Of a DNA stretch of 64,000 bases, positions 11,466 to 24,100 are shown piece by piece. A program made the position numbers and the translations under genes. Location: assembly GCA_035578155.1 (NCBI GenBank), contig JAPWDM010000005.1, positions 29,318,108 to 29,382,107 on the forward strand. The letters run 5' to 3'. Source of the stretch: Brachynemurus nebulosus. Lineage: Eukaryota > Arthropoda > Insecta > Neuroptera > Myrmeleontidae. The notes under the pieces were generated by a model. That model was not told the origin of the DNA. It was given only the letters and a program-made list of their open reading frames with translations, and did not search any database. Within the stretch, counting starts at the first letter, position 1, and each line of letters begins with the position of its first letter.

Positions 11466-14204
11466 TTTTAATAAAAATATAATTAATGACGCCATCAAAG
11501 GGTCACATTTCAAATAAAAATTATTTGTTATCTTGATGAGTATATTGGCGACGCCAACACTATGCGAGCATCTCTGGTGGTAAAATTAGGAACTGTATCA
11601 AGTAAAAAATGTACGTATACGTTAAATTTGCATAGAAATAAGTATATGCAGGTTGTTAGATTTTATATCGCAAGGTTAAACGTATGCGCTCCGAGCCGGA
11701 AGTATAGCCACCTATATCAAATGATTATTTAACAAATTATCAGGACATTTTACTGTTATCAATGAATGGAAAATATATTAAAAAACTGAAATTTGTTTAA
11801 TAAAAGCCATAGATCTGCTCATTTTACCTCAAAAATGTCTGAAAATAGAATATTTTTCAACAATTAACTAAGAAAAAGCATAAGAGGTAACATGATATTT
11901 TTTTGAAAATTTCAAAATGAAATGACGTTTGATAGTAGAGTTACAAATAATTTTTTTTTATTATTTTGTAGAATCTGGTAAATAGACATCGTAATAAGTA
12001 CTCGCTTTAAAAAAATCAAACAAGTGTTTAAAAAAAATCAAATAAGTATTAAAAAAAAAAAATACTTTTTCTTAAAGAAAATAATAAAATTATGTACAAA
12101 TGCCGTCGTGATAAACTGATATATTTGTCCACCTCGAGCGCTGTAGTCGATTTTTGTATCCCCTGAAGGATTATGAGCGAAATCTGAGCGTGGCGCTGAA
12201 ATAATTTTTTAATAGTTAGGATTATTTACAAATAAAAGAGTATAACATTTATCAAATTAATTTAATTATCAGGATAAATAAAAAAATATGAAATAGTGTT
12301 TAAACAAATTTATACTTAAATTTAATGGCAGTATAAACATTTTGCGTTACCTTTAAATATAATACGAATTTTTTACAAAAAGTTGTAATATAAAAATAGT
12401 TTAACCCTCTAACAATGAAAAATAAAATTTTGTAGAGAATCATGTTTCAGAGATTGGTACAGAGAATAAAAATATTTTACAGTACTTATAGGCAATTGCG
12501 AGCATGAAGGCTAAGATATTGTCTGTTAAAGGGTTAATTCGCACAAGAAAAGTTAGCGGTTATCATGGTGTTAAAAATATTTCAGAAAATAAAATTTTAC
12601 TACACAATATTTTTCTGGAATATTTTCAAATGACAATATTTCCCAAAATTAATTTACTACATTAGTGCTAATGTTACATAATTACATTCAAATACAGAAT
12701 ATCAAAACATTATTTTTCATAAGAAGTCTAAATTCAATAAAAGGGGAAATTAATTCCGTTAATAATTCAAGGACTTAAAATGGTGATTTTAATTTTTGAT
12801 AGTATAACATTTTAAACATGATTATTATTTAATGATGTCGAAATCCTTAGTTTCTATTTTACAGAATACTGTATTCCAAGTAAGACTGCACTCTAAAAGT
12901 CTAAACCCTCTAGAAAAATATGTATATAAAATTATTGTTATTGATATTCTGTATTCTACATAAATTGTAAACATTTACGAATTTTTAAATGATAGGTAAA
13001 ATTATTATCAGTCACATACGAGAGTTGACAAAATAATACATTTTTCTTGATAGAGAAATACAATTTCCAAAATTTTTACATTTACAACACTTTTAAAAAT
13101 CCCACATCCTACATGAATTGACTTTTTTACAATACCTACTACAGTAGTAATTATCTTTTTCTGGAGTAAAAAAAAACCAACAAGGTATACAAATGTAAAT
13201 ATAAACACTGGAGTGCGTAAATCTAGGAGGGGAAGTTCATGGATTTCGTTCACTTTTAACTCATTAGTGACCACAATATTACACGTAATACCATGGGAAA
13301 GTCAACTTTACAGGCTGTTTTCTTAATTAGAGGTATTTAAATATATAAAATTACCATTGAAATACGCTTTTTGAACCTTTCTTTCTCCGCCTGCGTAAAA
13401 ATTACAATTAAAAAGTTTCCAGTTGAACTGTTATAAGTATTTAAAAAAAGGGTCTGCAATGCACAATGCATGTTGCCACAAATTTTTGCATTGGTTTTTA
13501 AATTTATTAAATATTAATTTAAAAAACCTTGTCCGAGTGTTAGTAAAATATATGTTTAAAGTAATAAAAATGATATAATTGATAAAAAATAAATATTAAA
13601 ATTGAAAATTTCAGCAGAGAACTGACAGATATGTTTTAAAATACGCTGGGTTGTAACGTAATCAAAGAGTAATACTTTGCAGAGATTATTCCACGTATTT
13701 TGTTACAAGTATTTCGTGGTTAACTTCGTGAATGAGAGATAAAGATAATTAGTTGTGAAATAGTTAAACAAAAAAGGAATGAAATGCGACTTCCGATTTA
13801 GTAGTTTAATAATATATTAATTATTTTAGAAATTTTGACAAATTAAATGGAAATATAGGAAAATCATTGGAATATTTCGAAAAGATTTTGTGTGCAGATT
13901 TTCTTGAACATAATAAAAATTAAATATTTGGGAATTTACTTTATAATGTTATTCTAGATCTTTGCATGAAAATTCATCAAAATCTGACCAGTAGAAACAG
14001 GAGTTGGATCTAATGGGTTAATTAAGTTGTAGTATTAACTCCTTTTACAAATAGATTAAAGGGATTTTGTGCTGCGACTTCTAATTTTCAAGAAAATTGA
14101 GTCCGAGTTTATATAAACATCTCCAGTGTTTATATACCTCGCTGGTTTTTCTTTATCCGACAAAAATTTTCAAACGCAAATTAAAGTTTGAATAAATAAG
14201 TTAA
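11466..14204. other. Intergenic AT-rich DNA, nothing recognised
   Basis: About 2.7 kb without a supportable ORF or RNA gene. A CTCTGGTGGTAAAATTAG motif near 11570 resembles copies at 7760 and 37557, so a dispersed repeat is likely at its left edge. Confidence 0.5.
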
Positions 14205-14770
14205 CCTCTTCACTACTGATGTACAATATATTGTACATCAAATTTAGGGGTATGTTAATATGATTTTTTAATTGAGAAAAATTAAAAACTTCTTAATATT
14301 ATACTAAATTACGCTTATTTAAAGATGTAAAATTAAAAATTTTAATTAAAATAAACGCTTGTTTAAAATAATGTCCAGTATGCTGGTCAAAGGGGTCAAA
14401 CTAGATTGTCTATGTCTCTGTTCCACTTGTAATGAGTTTGTGACGTAAAATCTCCCCACTCTGGCGTGTAGATACACACTGTTTGCAGTGGTATTGGTTT
14501 AATGGTTGTGTCTGTGTGCGTATTCACACATACTACTACAACGACTACAACACACGTATTATGGGACAGACCAAGCTGTCCAATTTAAGTAACAATGTCT
14601 AACCATTGTCTAACAATGTACTGTGCGTTCGGCGACGGACACTGACTGACTACATGCCTTAAGCTGTGACTGGCCTACAAATGACTCCAAGCGAATTACA
14701 CTTTTTTGATATTAGTTGGCTTCTAGTGTTCTATGCAAAACAATTTTTAAAAAAATCAGTAGCGAAAAGG
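14205..14770. mobile_element. TTAA-flanked MITE, copy A
   Basis: The left end follows TTAA at 14201-14204 and reads CCTCTTCACTACTGATG; the right end (TCAGTAGCGAAAAGG) is its inverted partner. A perfect 24-bp palindrome at 14217-14240, centred on the AATATATT core, lies just inside the left end. Copy B at 47907-48281 is clearly homologous and has TTAA on both sides. TTAA sites suggest piggyBac mobilisation. In copy A the right TTAA is not intact. The middle part (14400-14700) differs from copy B. Confidence 0.65.
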
Positions 14771-15829
14771 CTATCACACAAAAAACATTATTATTGATTT
14801 TGATACGAAAATTTACCAAAAAAAAAAAAAAATTAAACTCACGTAGCGAATGGGATTTTCTACACCAAAAATTCACACAATCTTAGACAAAATTTTCATA
14901 CGCGGACAAAATTTAGTAAATTTCAATGAACACATATAAACAGACCAAAATTTTCATACTTAAAAAATAAATTTGGAATAATCTAAATATTATTCCTACT
15001 TAAGTAAGTATACTGTCTTAGAACAATATATTACTTAACCATTAATATTATAAATTTAAAAAAATTGTTTTTTTTTTATCACATCAAATTAAAAATTAAA
15101 AATTCTACAAATACATTGCTTGTCGTACATAAAAAAAATACAAAAATGTATTCAAATTCAACGAGGTATACACAAATAAAAACACTATTAGGGAAAGGGT
15201 ACCAGTCCAGGATCCCTCTCAGTTCTGCACTCCAATGTATGTGCAAAAAGAATGTACTAACAGCTTTGTAACATTTAACGGAACTCCATTTGCTTGTGTA
15301 ATGCACTCCAGTATATTATAAATGTATACCTCGTTGCTCAAATCAGACAATAACATTATTATCTGTTTTGAGCTGTAAAGTACCTACAATTTTAATTAAA
15401 TAATTAACTAAAATGATGGCAAATTGTCTTTTTAACTTTTTTGATCTATACAATTTTGCTAGATTTATTTAAATTTATCTAAATCAAAGATTTTCAAATA
15501 TTACTGGAACCAAACGAGTTTGAAATAATAGACTGGACTATACTGAAATCGGTTACTGCATCTCTCTCATTACAAATTCGTTCGACTCCAAATTAAAAAA
15601 TATCTAAAAATCGGTAAATTCACTAAGGAAATAATTAACTAATTGTTTAAAATATATTTAAATAAAAATTAGGCCTACAGTTTAAAAATTTATTTAAAAT
15701 TAAAATTTAAAAAATTTAGATCAAAAATGTTAAAAAAAATAATCTATCATTTAGTTACTTAGCTGTCTATTTCGAAGAATTCATTTAAAATAAAAAAATA
15801 TTACTTTATTCAAATTTAAAAAAATATTA
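14771..15829. other. Intergenic AT-rich DNA, nothing recognised
   Basis: No coding evidence. Short ORFs at 15065-15306 on both strands overlap each other and have low-complexity composition. Confidence 0.5.
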
Positions 15830-16105
15830 CAGTAGAACCCCTCATAAATTATACAGTTGTTATACCAACAAACCTCTCATAAAATATAATTCCCTATTCT
15901 CCCCTCTTAAGTATTTTAACAAATTTGATACAAGTCCATTACACCTTCCCAAGGGTACGCATTATATACTTTAACAAACTGCGCATTCACTACTATAGAA
16001 TTACGCATGCGCTTGTAACTGTGGCAGAAGCAGCAAAAAAGAAGTAAATATAACTTACGAGAGGTATATAACTTATGAAGATATAACTTATGAGGGGTTC
16101 TACAG
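15830..16105. mobile_element. pogo-like MITE (276 bp)
   Basis: Inverted ends CAGTAGAACCCCTCATAA (left) and TTATGAGGGGTTCTACAG (right) are flanked by TA on both sides (15828-15829, 16106-16107). CAGTAGAACCCC-type ends with TA duplication are typical of Tc1/mariner pogo-group MITEs. No ORF. Confidence 0.85.
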
Positions 16106-18179
16106 TACCTATCATAATCAACCTTTTTTGTACTCGAAATTTTTGCATAAAGTTCGGAACTATTTATAATATGAAAGGTGAACGATGAATTAGTCTTTTA
16201 TGTTTAAAAATTTGTAAGAATTTTAGTTAAAATCAATTAAGAGAATTTTGTATAAGACCAGTGGCATCAAAACAAAGTAAAAAAATAAAGAAAAATTTGA
16301 GAAAAAGTTTAAATAATTCATTATCTTTAAAACAATTGATTTAGTTTTTGTGAATATTTTTTCAAAGTGTGACTGTTTGACAGTTCTTGTCATACACTTG
16401 CGCACTTTGAGTTTCAGTGTTATTACACTTTCCCTTGGAGGAAGAAATACATTTTTTCTGTTGTTTTTATTTTGATTCAAGTTTAAATAAAATTTCTGAA
16501 TCTCTAGATGACAACCAAATCTTGTTTTAGCGACACTGACTCGAGTACAAAAAGGTTAAATTTTTTAATGCAGTCTTTTAGTGGCGTTATTACTAAAACT
16601 GAAAACTACACCAACCGCAAAAATATATGAGGATTTTAATCACGAAGGTGTTGAGTTCGAATCCTGACTGAAGTTGATATTTCTTCGGTTTTAACTGTCC
16701 CAATCAATGGAAATAAAGGAATGGTATTTTTGAGAAATATTTATTAAATGTAAATCCGTTAAAACGGCTTAAAAGATTTCTCTTGATAAGGAGAACAAGA
16801 AACTTAATGTTATATTCGTAATTTTAATACATTATAATAATAAATACACGTAATTTATCAAATTTTTATAGTAATTTTCAAAGATAAGTACAATTTTTAA
16901 TAAGAGTTTTAATACTGCAACAAATTCTAAGTCTTTTGAGCTGAATTCCATGTTTTATCTAACTTGCTTGTCAAAACTAGTGAAACTGAGCACTTTGAAA
17001 CTATACTTTCGATCATGTGAATCGCAGGAATTGAAATACAAACCTTTATACATTAAAAAGTACAAACAAATTAATAAAACTCGAAACCCCATAAACTTGA
17101 ATAGGATATTTGACAGTAATTGTAAGAAGACCTATTTTGATTTTTAAGTAATTATTTAAATTCTACTGGTACTGAATATTGCCCTTTTACAAATTATATC
17201 ATTCAAAAATATAAAAATTTTAATTAAATAAAATTACAAAATTTACGTTAGTAATGACGTAATCAAAAACATCAATCAGAAGTAGCTTACGTCACAAGCC
17301 AGTATAATCAAAATTTAGCATTTTAAAATAGCATTGATATTTGAATATGTATGTACCATAAAATATGTAGATGGAACACATATCATGTTATTCTAATTTC
17401 TAACCTCAAACTGACAGATTAAACTTAGATGGATTTACTTACGTTAAAGTGATCTTCACAACAAAAAACTTTGGAATTGACCACTACTTCATTTGAATTT
17501 CTACGAGCAAGTGTCAGCCACTTTTTCCACAATTTTACATCTTTCGGACCAGATACAAATAGTTTATCCGTAGTCTTTATGGTTATATTTGTACATTATG
17601 GCACTATATACCATTTGTACACCATTTTGATGAATAAATGAATCAATTTTAAAAACAACACAAATGTTACAAGTAAAACAACTCCCAACTCTACGTTTAA
17701 TTTCCAATGACGTCATACAATCGACAAGTGACAGAAAGCATGGTTTTGGCGATCTTTTTAAAACTAAAATTTTATGGTTAATTTTTATTAAAAATATAAA
17801 AACACTAACTTTAAAATAGTCAAATACCCTATTATTCCTCAACACTTAAAATCAGTTGCTAAATTTATAGTGTATACTAGTCGAATTTTTTTTAATTTAC
17901 TTGCCACTAAAATGACCAAACGTTAAATTATTGCAATATTTTGAATTATTTTCAAAAATTGATTTGTGAGGTAGGCAAAATGAAATTTTAGTAACAAAAA
18001 AATTTTTTTCCCGTTTTGAAGAACATTCGTAAAATTATTGAATTACTATGTACAACAATATTTCATCGAAATTATTAGTTAAAAGAATTCAATATGCATT
18101 TTTAACAATGCTAAGAACATGATATAAAAATGCGAAATCTAAAAAGTAAGTTTTGGTAACATAAATGAGTAAATCATAC
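16106..18179. other. Region downstream of ATAD2, nothing firmly recognised
   Basis: AT-rich DNA holding the presumed ATAD2 3' UTR at its right side (the gene ends at 18180 and reads leftward). TTTTTATTAA at 17782-17791 (AATAAA on the minus strand) is one possible polyadenylation signal. A GAGTTCGAATCC stretch near 16650 resembles a tRNA B box but has no tRNA around it. Confidence 0.4.
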
Positions 18180-21100
18180 TTAGTAATAATGTTTTTGAAA
18201 TCGTTCTAATTCCTCGAGGAGATCCTAAAAGAGAAAAAAACCAGTTATGCATTGAGAAAATTAATTTTTTTAACACGTTCACTGCTGCTACACACGGATC
18301 CGTGTATTGATGTAAAAGTATGGATACACATTTTCCTTGTGTTATCTATGTCAGTATATAAATACTGCATCTGGCACCGCATTCAGCAGGTGGTAGTGAA
18401 CGTGTCAACATTGCTACATTGTAATCTGGCACGAAAAGTGTAAAATAAACTTACTTGAGGTAAAGATTGTCGATTATAGCTTTGGGTGTATTTTTTAATA
18501 TGTAATTTTAATTGCATATACAGATCACATAGAATATCGATGGAGCAACCATCGGTGACGCTAACGGTTTTCGCTAATACTTCATTTAAATCGTACTTAT
18601 TGATGCTAACCGATTGGCGTCGTTCGGATTGACGTCGTTCTGGCGTTAGTTTTGGCGGTGATGGTGGAGGGTCTGGTTCAGTCTTTTCTTTTTCCAATCC
18701 GTCCATGGAAGTATCTTTTAATTCTGTATCACTAGTTTGAGCAACTTCTTCCTACAAAATATCAAAGAATAAAAATTTTGAAAATTGCGAGATGTTTCGA
18801 AAGCTTACTTTAAGTTCAATTTTTTCTTCTGTGTCTTTAATCTCTTCGGAGGTACGCGTTCCAATTTTCCGTTTCTTTCTGTTCCCGGTTAAGAATCCTT
18901 TCGCCCAAGATGGTACTCGACGTTTTCTATTTGGACTAGTTCGTACGGGTATTTTCGCGGTGGATTCCGCATTTTCTTCCGCTGTTTTGTGATTAATGAC
19001 ATTTTCTTCAGGATTATTTGGCTCGGTGTTCTTCGAATCGATCGCCTCGGCGGTGGCAGTGTTATTATTGGAGGTAGAAGCTAGATTTGAATAAAATATA
19101 AAACAAAGGGTTTGGGGTTATCGATTTTATGGTTACCTTCTTCAGCCAGAGCACGAATATGATTTGGTAGAAATTCGTACGGGTCACCAGTTTGTCTTGC
19201 CTTCCGATTCTTCGCAATTTTTCGACAATTCTCTTCGAAGTCGGTGTCCATTTCAGCCTTAATCAGTGCGTATGCGTAATCTCTAAACCAACAGGCTCGA
19301 TGACGAATTTGCTTATCGGCTGGTGTTCTGCAATTCATCCAAAAAAAAAAAAAAAAAAAAATTAATATTATTTTCTAAAATTAGTCTTAAATCAGACTTA
19401 CACATCCGGATTGTAGGTAAGTGCGTTTAGTTGGATCAAATCGATATCCATCAAGAATTCTTGAGCACTGGAGTAGCAATGCAGATCAACTTTTGTCATC
19501 ATCGTCTCCAAATCCATTGGTTTTTCGACGACGTTCAGGTAATCGGGAACTTCCTCTAGGTCGACTGGTTTCGTGAACATAAAAAACGCTTTATTGCTCG
19601 CCAATTTTTTGCAGACATCTCGTAAAAATATCCTTAGTTCGATCAACGTTTCCTCTTCTTTGTCCAGAAGCAGCTGTTTGGACCTAGGACTCAGAGGGGG
19701 TGGTGGAGGTGTTGGTGCTCTTGGTAACGGTTCGTACACTGTTTGTGTTTGAATTACCAACGGTGGTGGGGTCTTTGTAGCTACGTCTATTATTAAAGGC
19801 CTGAAGAAGGCTTCCCGTTCTTCCTCTGTGGGTATATCCACTTCCAAAACTTCATTTCGATATCCACTAAATAATTCTAAAATCTATTTGAAAAAGAAAT
19901 ATGAGTAATTTCAATCAAAATCCACAAGACTATCAAATTTTTAACCTGGTTATTAAAATCGGCGGTGTAGACATCTATCGTGGCTAATAGTAGAATTGAC
20001 GTAATCTGCGAGGAAACGTTGGTTAAAAACGTGCTGTACATCATCTGCAACAATACCTTCACAGTGTCATTCGCCATATCCCACCACATATTCAACCTAG
20101 GTAAGTACAATATACTTGGGGCATTCCTTCTGGCCTCATTTAATACTTGAATACAAGCCTCTTCAGGACCGCCAGCGAGTCCATTATGTAGCGTTACAAC
20201 ATCTAACGTAAGCACTGACAAATGTTCAAACTCTTTTAACAATGCATTTGCTACCAGATGAGATCCTCCACCGGAAATCAACAATCGAGCACTGCTGGAT
20301 TCTTTTGCGCTATTCGAAGATATGTTTTTGATCGCTGGTGGAAAACTTTGCGTGATCAAATCGATAGCAGCCTTTAACGGTTTCGCGAGTAATGGTTCTA
20401 AATACATGGGAGGCGTTGATGATAGATGAAGTGGGGCACTGCGAGCCCCAGCCGGGACTAATGATGAGGCAGCGTTATCAAAATCACATGGTTCAACCTA
20501 AAATTCATTGTAACGGTACTATTTTTAGTAATAACTAGTAACAACAGTTAAAAATGCACCCCACGTTGGGCGCCCAATGTGAGCTACATGTTAAAAAATG
20601 GTCGTACAAATCCTGTATAGTATATTTTTTTAGTTTAGAAATGACGTCATTATCGTCTCTTTTCAATTTATGATGCTAGCTGTCCTTTAAAAAAATTAAA
20701 GGATAGTGATCCTTAAAATAGTACATAAATTAAGTTTATTTTCATTTTTTCTTTTTCTCACTTATTTCAATTGCCAAATTATATAAGACTTCACTTACGG
20801 ATTTATGTATACTGAATGAAAGTTAGAAAGAGATAACATACCATTAAATTAAGTATTATTAAATAATTTTTACCAATAATTTTTTAGTTGAACCACCCAT
20901 TTCAATTCATATTTTTATGATACCTAGGTAGTAAGGTACCACAGTAAGGTATCATAAAAATATGAATTGAAATGGGTGGTTCAAATAAAAAATTATTGGC
21001 AAAAATTATTTAATAATACCTAATTTAATGGTATGTTATCTCTTTCTAACTTTCATTCAGTATACATAAAAACGTAAGTGAAATCTTATATAATTTGGCA

Positions 21101-24100
21101 ATAGGGTTCTTGACTGAAGTTACAAAAATATTCTAAAAGCATTGTTTTTCCATATCAATTAAGTGATTTTAGCGAATTTCCAAAACTGGAAATTCAGCTA
21201 TTTTTATTTTCGACAGATTCTGTAAAAAATCATCAAAAAAATAACCCTACATTTTTAAATGAGAAAAAGGCGGGAAAAACACCTCAATATATAGTGACGT
21301 CACAGTTTGAAGCAACTAAATGTCAATGTCAATATTTATAACCTCAAAACTTTGATTATATTCATAAAATGTCAAAGTAAAAGCAAGTATTTATTTGAAT
21401 TCTGGTCGATTATTATTACTGTCTATATAAGCTAATAGAAATATTCAAAAGAAAACACAATTTCACCTCACCGATGAAAATTATCAAAATCGACATATCC
21501 AGCTACAAAATGTTACGTCATTTTCAAGAAATAGCGCGTTTTCACTAATTTGAATATTTGTTGAAAAATGGCGATTTCAAAATAAAATTTCTAAATAGTT
21601 ATCAAATTTTTTTATGTTTCATCATTAAAATTGGACATATGTAATGATAATGCATAGAATTATTTAACATTTGACACAAATTTTAAATACAGTCAAGTAC
21701 CGTATTGAATTAAGTGAAAAAAAGAAAAAATGAAAATAAACTTAATTTATGTACTATTTTAAGGATCAGTATCCGTTAATTTTTTTAAAGGACAGCTAGC
21801 ATCATAAATTTAAAAGAGACGATAATGACGTCATTTCTAAGCTAAAAAAATATACTTATATTACAAATTTCGAAGGACTTACTTTAATTTTCGAGGGATC
21901 GATTAACAAACGATAGGAAGACTCATAAATTTGCGGATAAGTACGACGAACACAACGTAATACTGCTTCAGTACATAAAGCTCTCAGATCGGCACCACAG
22001 TATCCAACACTTCGTTCAGCTAACGACGTTATTAACCCTTCGGATGGTTTTGTGGGCCATTCAGATAAAATAATATTAAGAATTTCTTTTCGTTGCTAAA
22101 ACAGAATAAAACATATTTAAATCATGCCTAAAAATTATGGGAAATTTTTCAAAAACGAACATTATACGATGGTAGTGGAAAATAGATTTCGCGATCGAAT
22201 CGACCAGGTCGCCTAAGTGCAGGATCCAACGCGTCCAAACGATTAGTTGCACCAATGACAATAACTTCCCCGCGACTCTTGTCCAAACCGTCCATTAAAG
22301 CCAACAAAGAAGCGACAACACTCACATGAACCTGTTCTTGCCGTGCAGTTCGCGCTGGAGCCAAACCATCAATTTCATCAAAGAATATTATCGAGGGAGC
22401 CATTTGTGCCGCCTAGATATTAAAAAAAAATTAATCTTTTGTAGAACTGAAAGTCAGTATATTAAATAGCTTTTATAACAAAAATGTTTTCGAAAATCGT
22501 GAGTAGCCTTTGATTAAGGGGGATTCTGGTCTAGAAATTTACAAAAATTGATTGTTTTTTTTTTTTGCATATTTTCAAGTTTAGAGGCGGGAACATTGTA
22601 CGAGGCAGGGATCGGTGATTAAAAAAATGTAAGTATAACACACCATAAATGACTCAGACTGCCCGAAACGAGACTTCAAACTTTAAACTCGTTTTTATCG
22701 AAACTATATTTATAATAATTATCTCAAGTTCTAGTGGACCGATTGCTTTGAAATTTTGTACAGAGCTTCTTAATATATTCAAAATTTGACGACAGGTTTT
22801 TTTATTTTTAAAAAATTTCCAAAATTGAAAAAACGATGGGAAAAAACTTTTTCACATGGACGCCATTTTGCCAAAATATATATATTTTTTTAAATCGCTC
22901 CTGTCAAACGAAAATGACATCCTTACTCTTTAAGAATTAAATCATCTAGGAGGTCGGAATTATGTCAACCAGGAGGCAGTACCCTTTATCCCTACTTTAC
23001 CGGCCTGTACTTATCAAATGTTAATAAAAAACTGATAAAAAAATCGATAGTAAAAATATTTAAGATTTTTTATTTATTACGACCAGAAAAACACCTAAAA
23101 TTTAATCGTCTAGACCAGAATACCTTCTTAAGGTATGTACAACTATTAATCTTTTATACACATAATTACTTGTTCAAAAAGTAGCGTCATCTGTTTTTCC
23201 GTTTGCCCGATCCATTTACTGAGCAAATCTGCACCTTTCCGCATGAAAAACGTCACTTTCCGATTACCCACGCTACATTCGTTCGCCAATGCTCTCGCCA
23301 TAAGAGTTTTTCCCGTCCCGGGTGGACCATGAAACAGGACACCTTTCGGTGGATTTGTTTGATACATTCGAAAGATTTCCGGATAGAGTATTGGCAAAAC
23401 GACCATTTCGCGAAGACATCGAACCTGCTCGTCCAATCCACCGATAGACTTGAACGTGATTGAACTATCTATGGACGTTGGGTCTAACGTGAAGTCTTTC
23501 AGTTTGAATTTTCCTTTATCGCGTGGTGGACTTGCTCTGAAAAAATGATCATTTCATGGAAATTTTTTGGTTTTGATATTTAACACTTTACTGTCCACAT
23601 TTCCGGCATCCGAAAATAATCACAACAACCGCAGAGGCCGATCGCAATCAATGATTACACATTATGTGTACGATGTTACCACAAACAAGTATTTAAGAAA
23701 ACAAACACACACATCTCTGTGTGTTGGTTTCTATTAACATTTTTAGAATAAACAAAACACTTAAAAATATTTTATATTATTACTGTTTGTTTTTCTTTTT
23801 TTATATTTATTTTTACCAGTTTATTATCTTACTTCCTGTTATTGATTTTATTAACCCTAGAATCATACGTATACGTCAAAACGACGAACGAACTTCTCTA
23901 CCTGCTCCAATACTACAACTTGTCGATACATGCTTGCTGTGAGATTTCTATTATCTAATTTATTTGTTGATATAACACATAAGACGTATTTATTTTGTTT
24001 ACAGTCATTATCGTTTTGTTTGTATTGAAATAGTGTCCGTCAAAAGGACGTCGATGTATGATTAAGCGATGTTTTTTTTTTTAAAGATTTTGTACTTCAC

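Larger units (their letters stand above)
20498..21882 (-). other. ATAD2 intron 11 (1385 nt)
   Basis: GTAAGT donor and TTTTAG acceptor. Removing the 1238-bp element leaves about 147 nt of intron. Confidence 0.85.

Noticed and set aside
16635..16665. tRNA B-box-like GAGTTCGAATCC.
   Set aside because: No A box at the right distance, no acceptor stem and no cloverleaf could be drawn.
20560..20590. Sequence on the minus strand resembling an LTR-retrotransposon primer-binding site (GGGCGCCCAACGTGGGG).
   Set aside because: No LTR pair, gag, pol or polypurine tract is nearby; it lies in an ATAD2 intron and is at most a relic.
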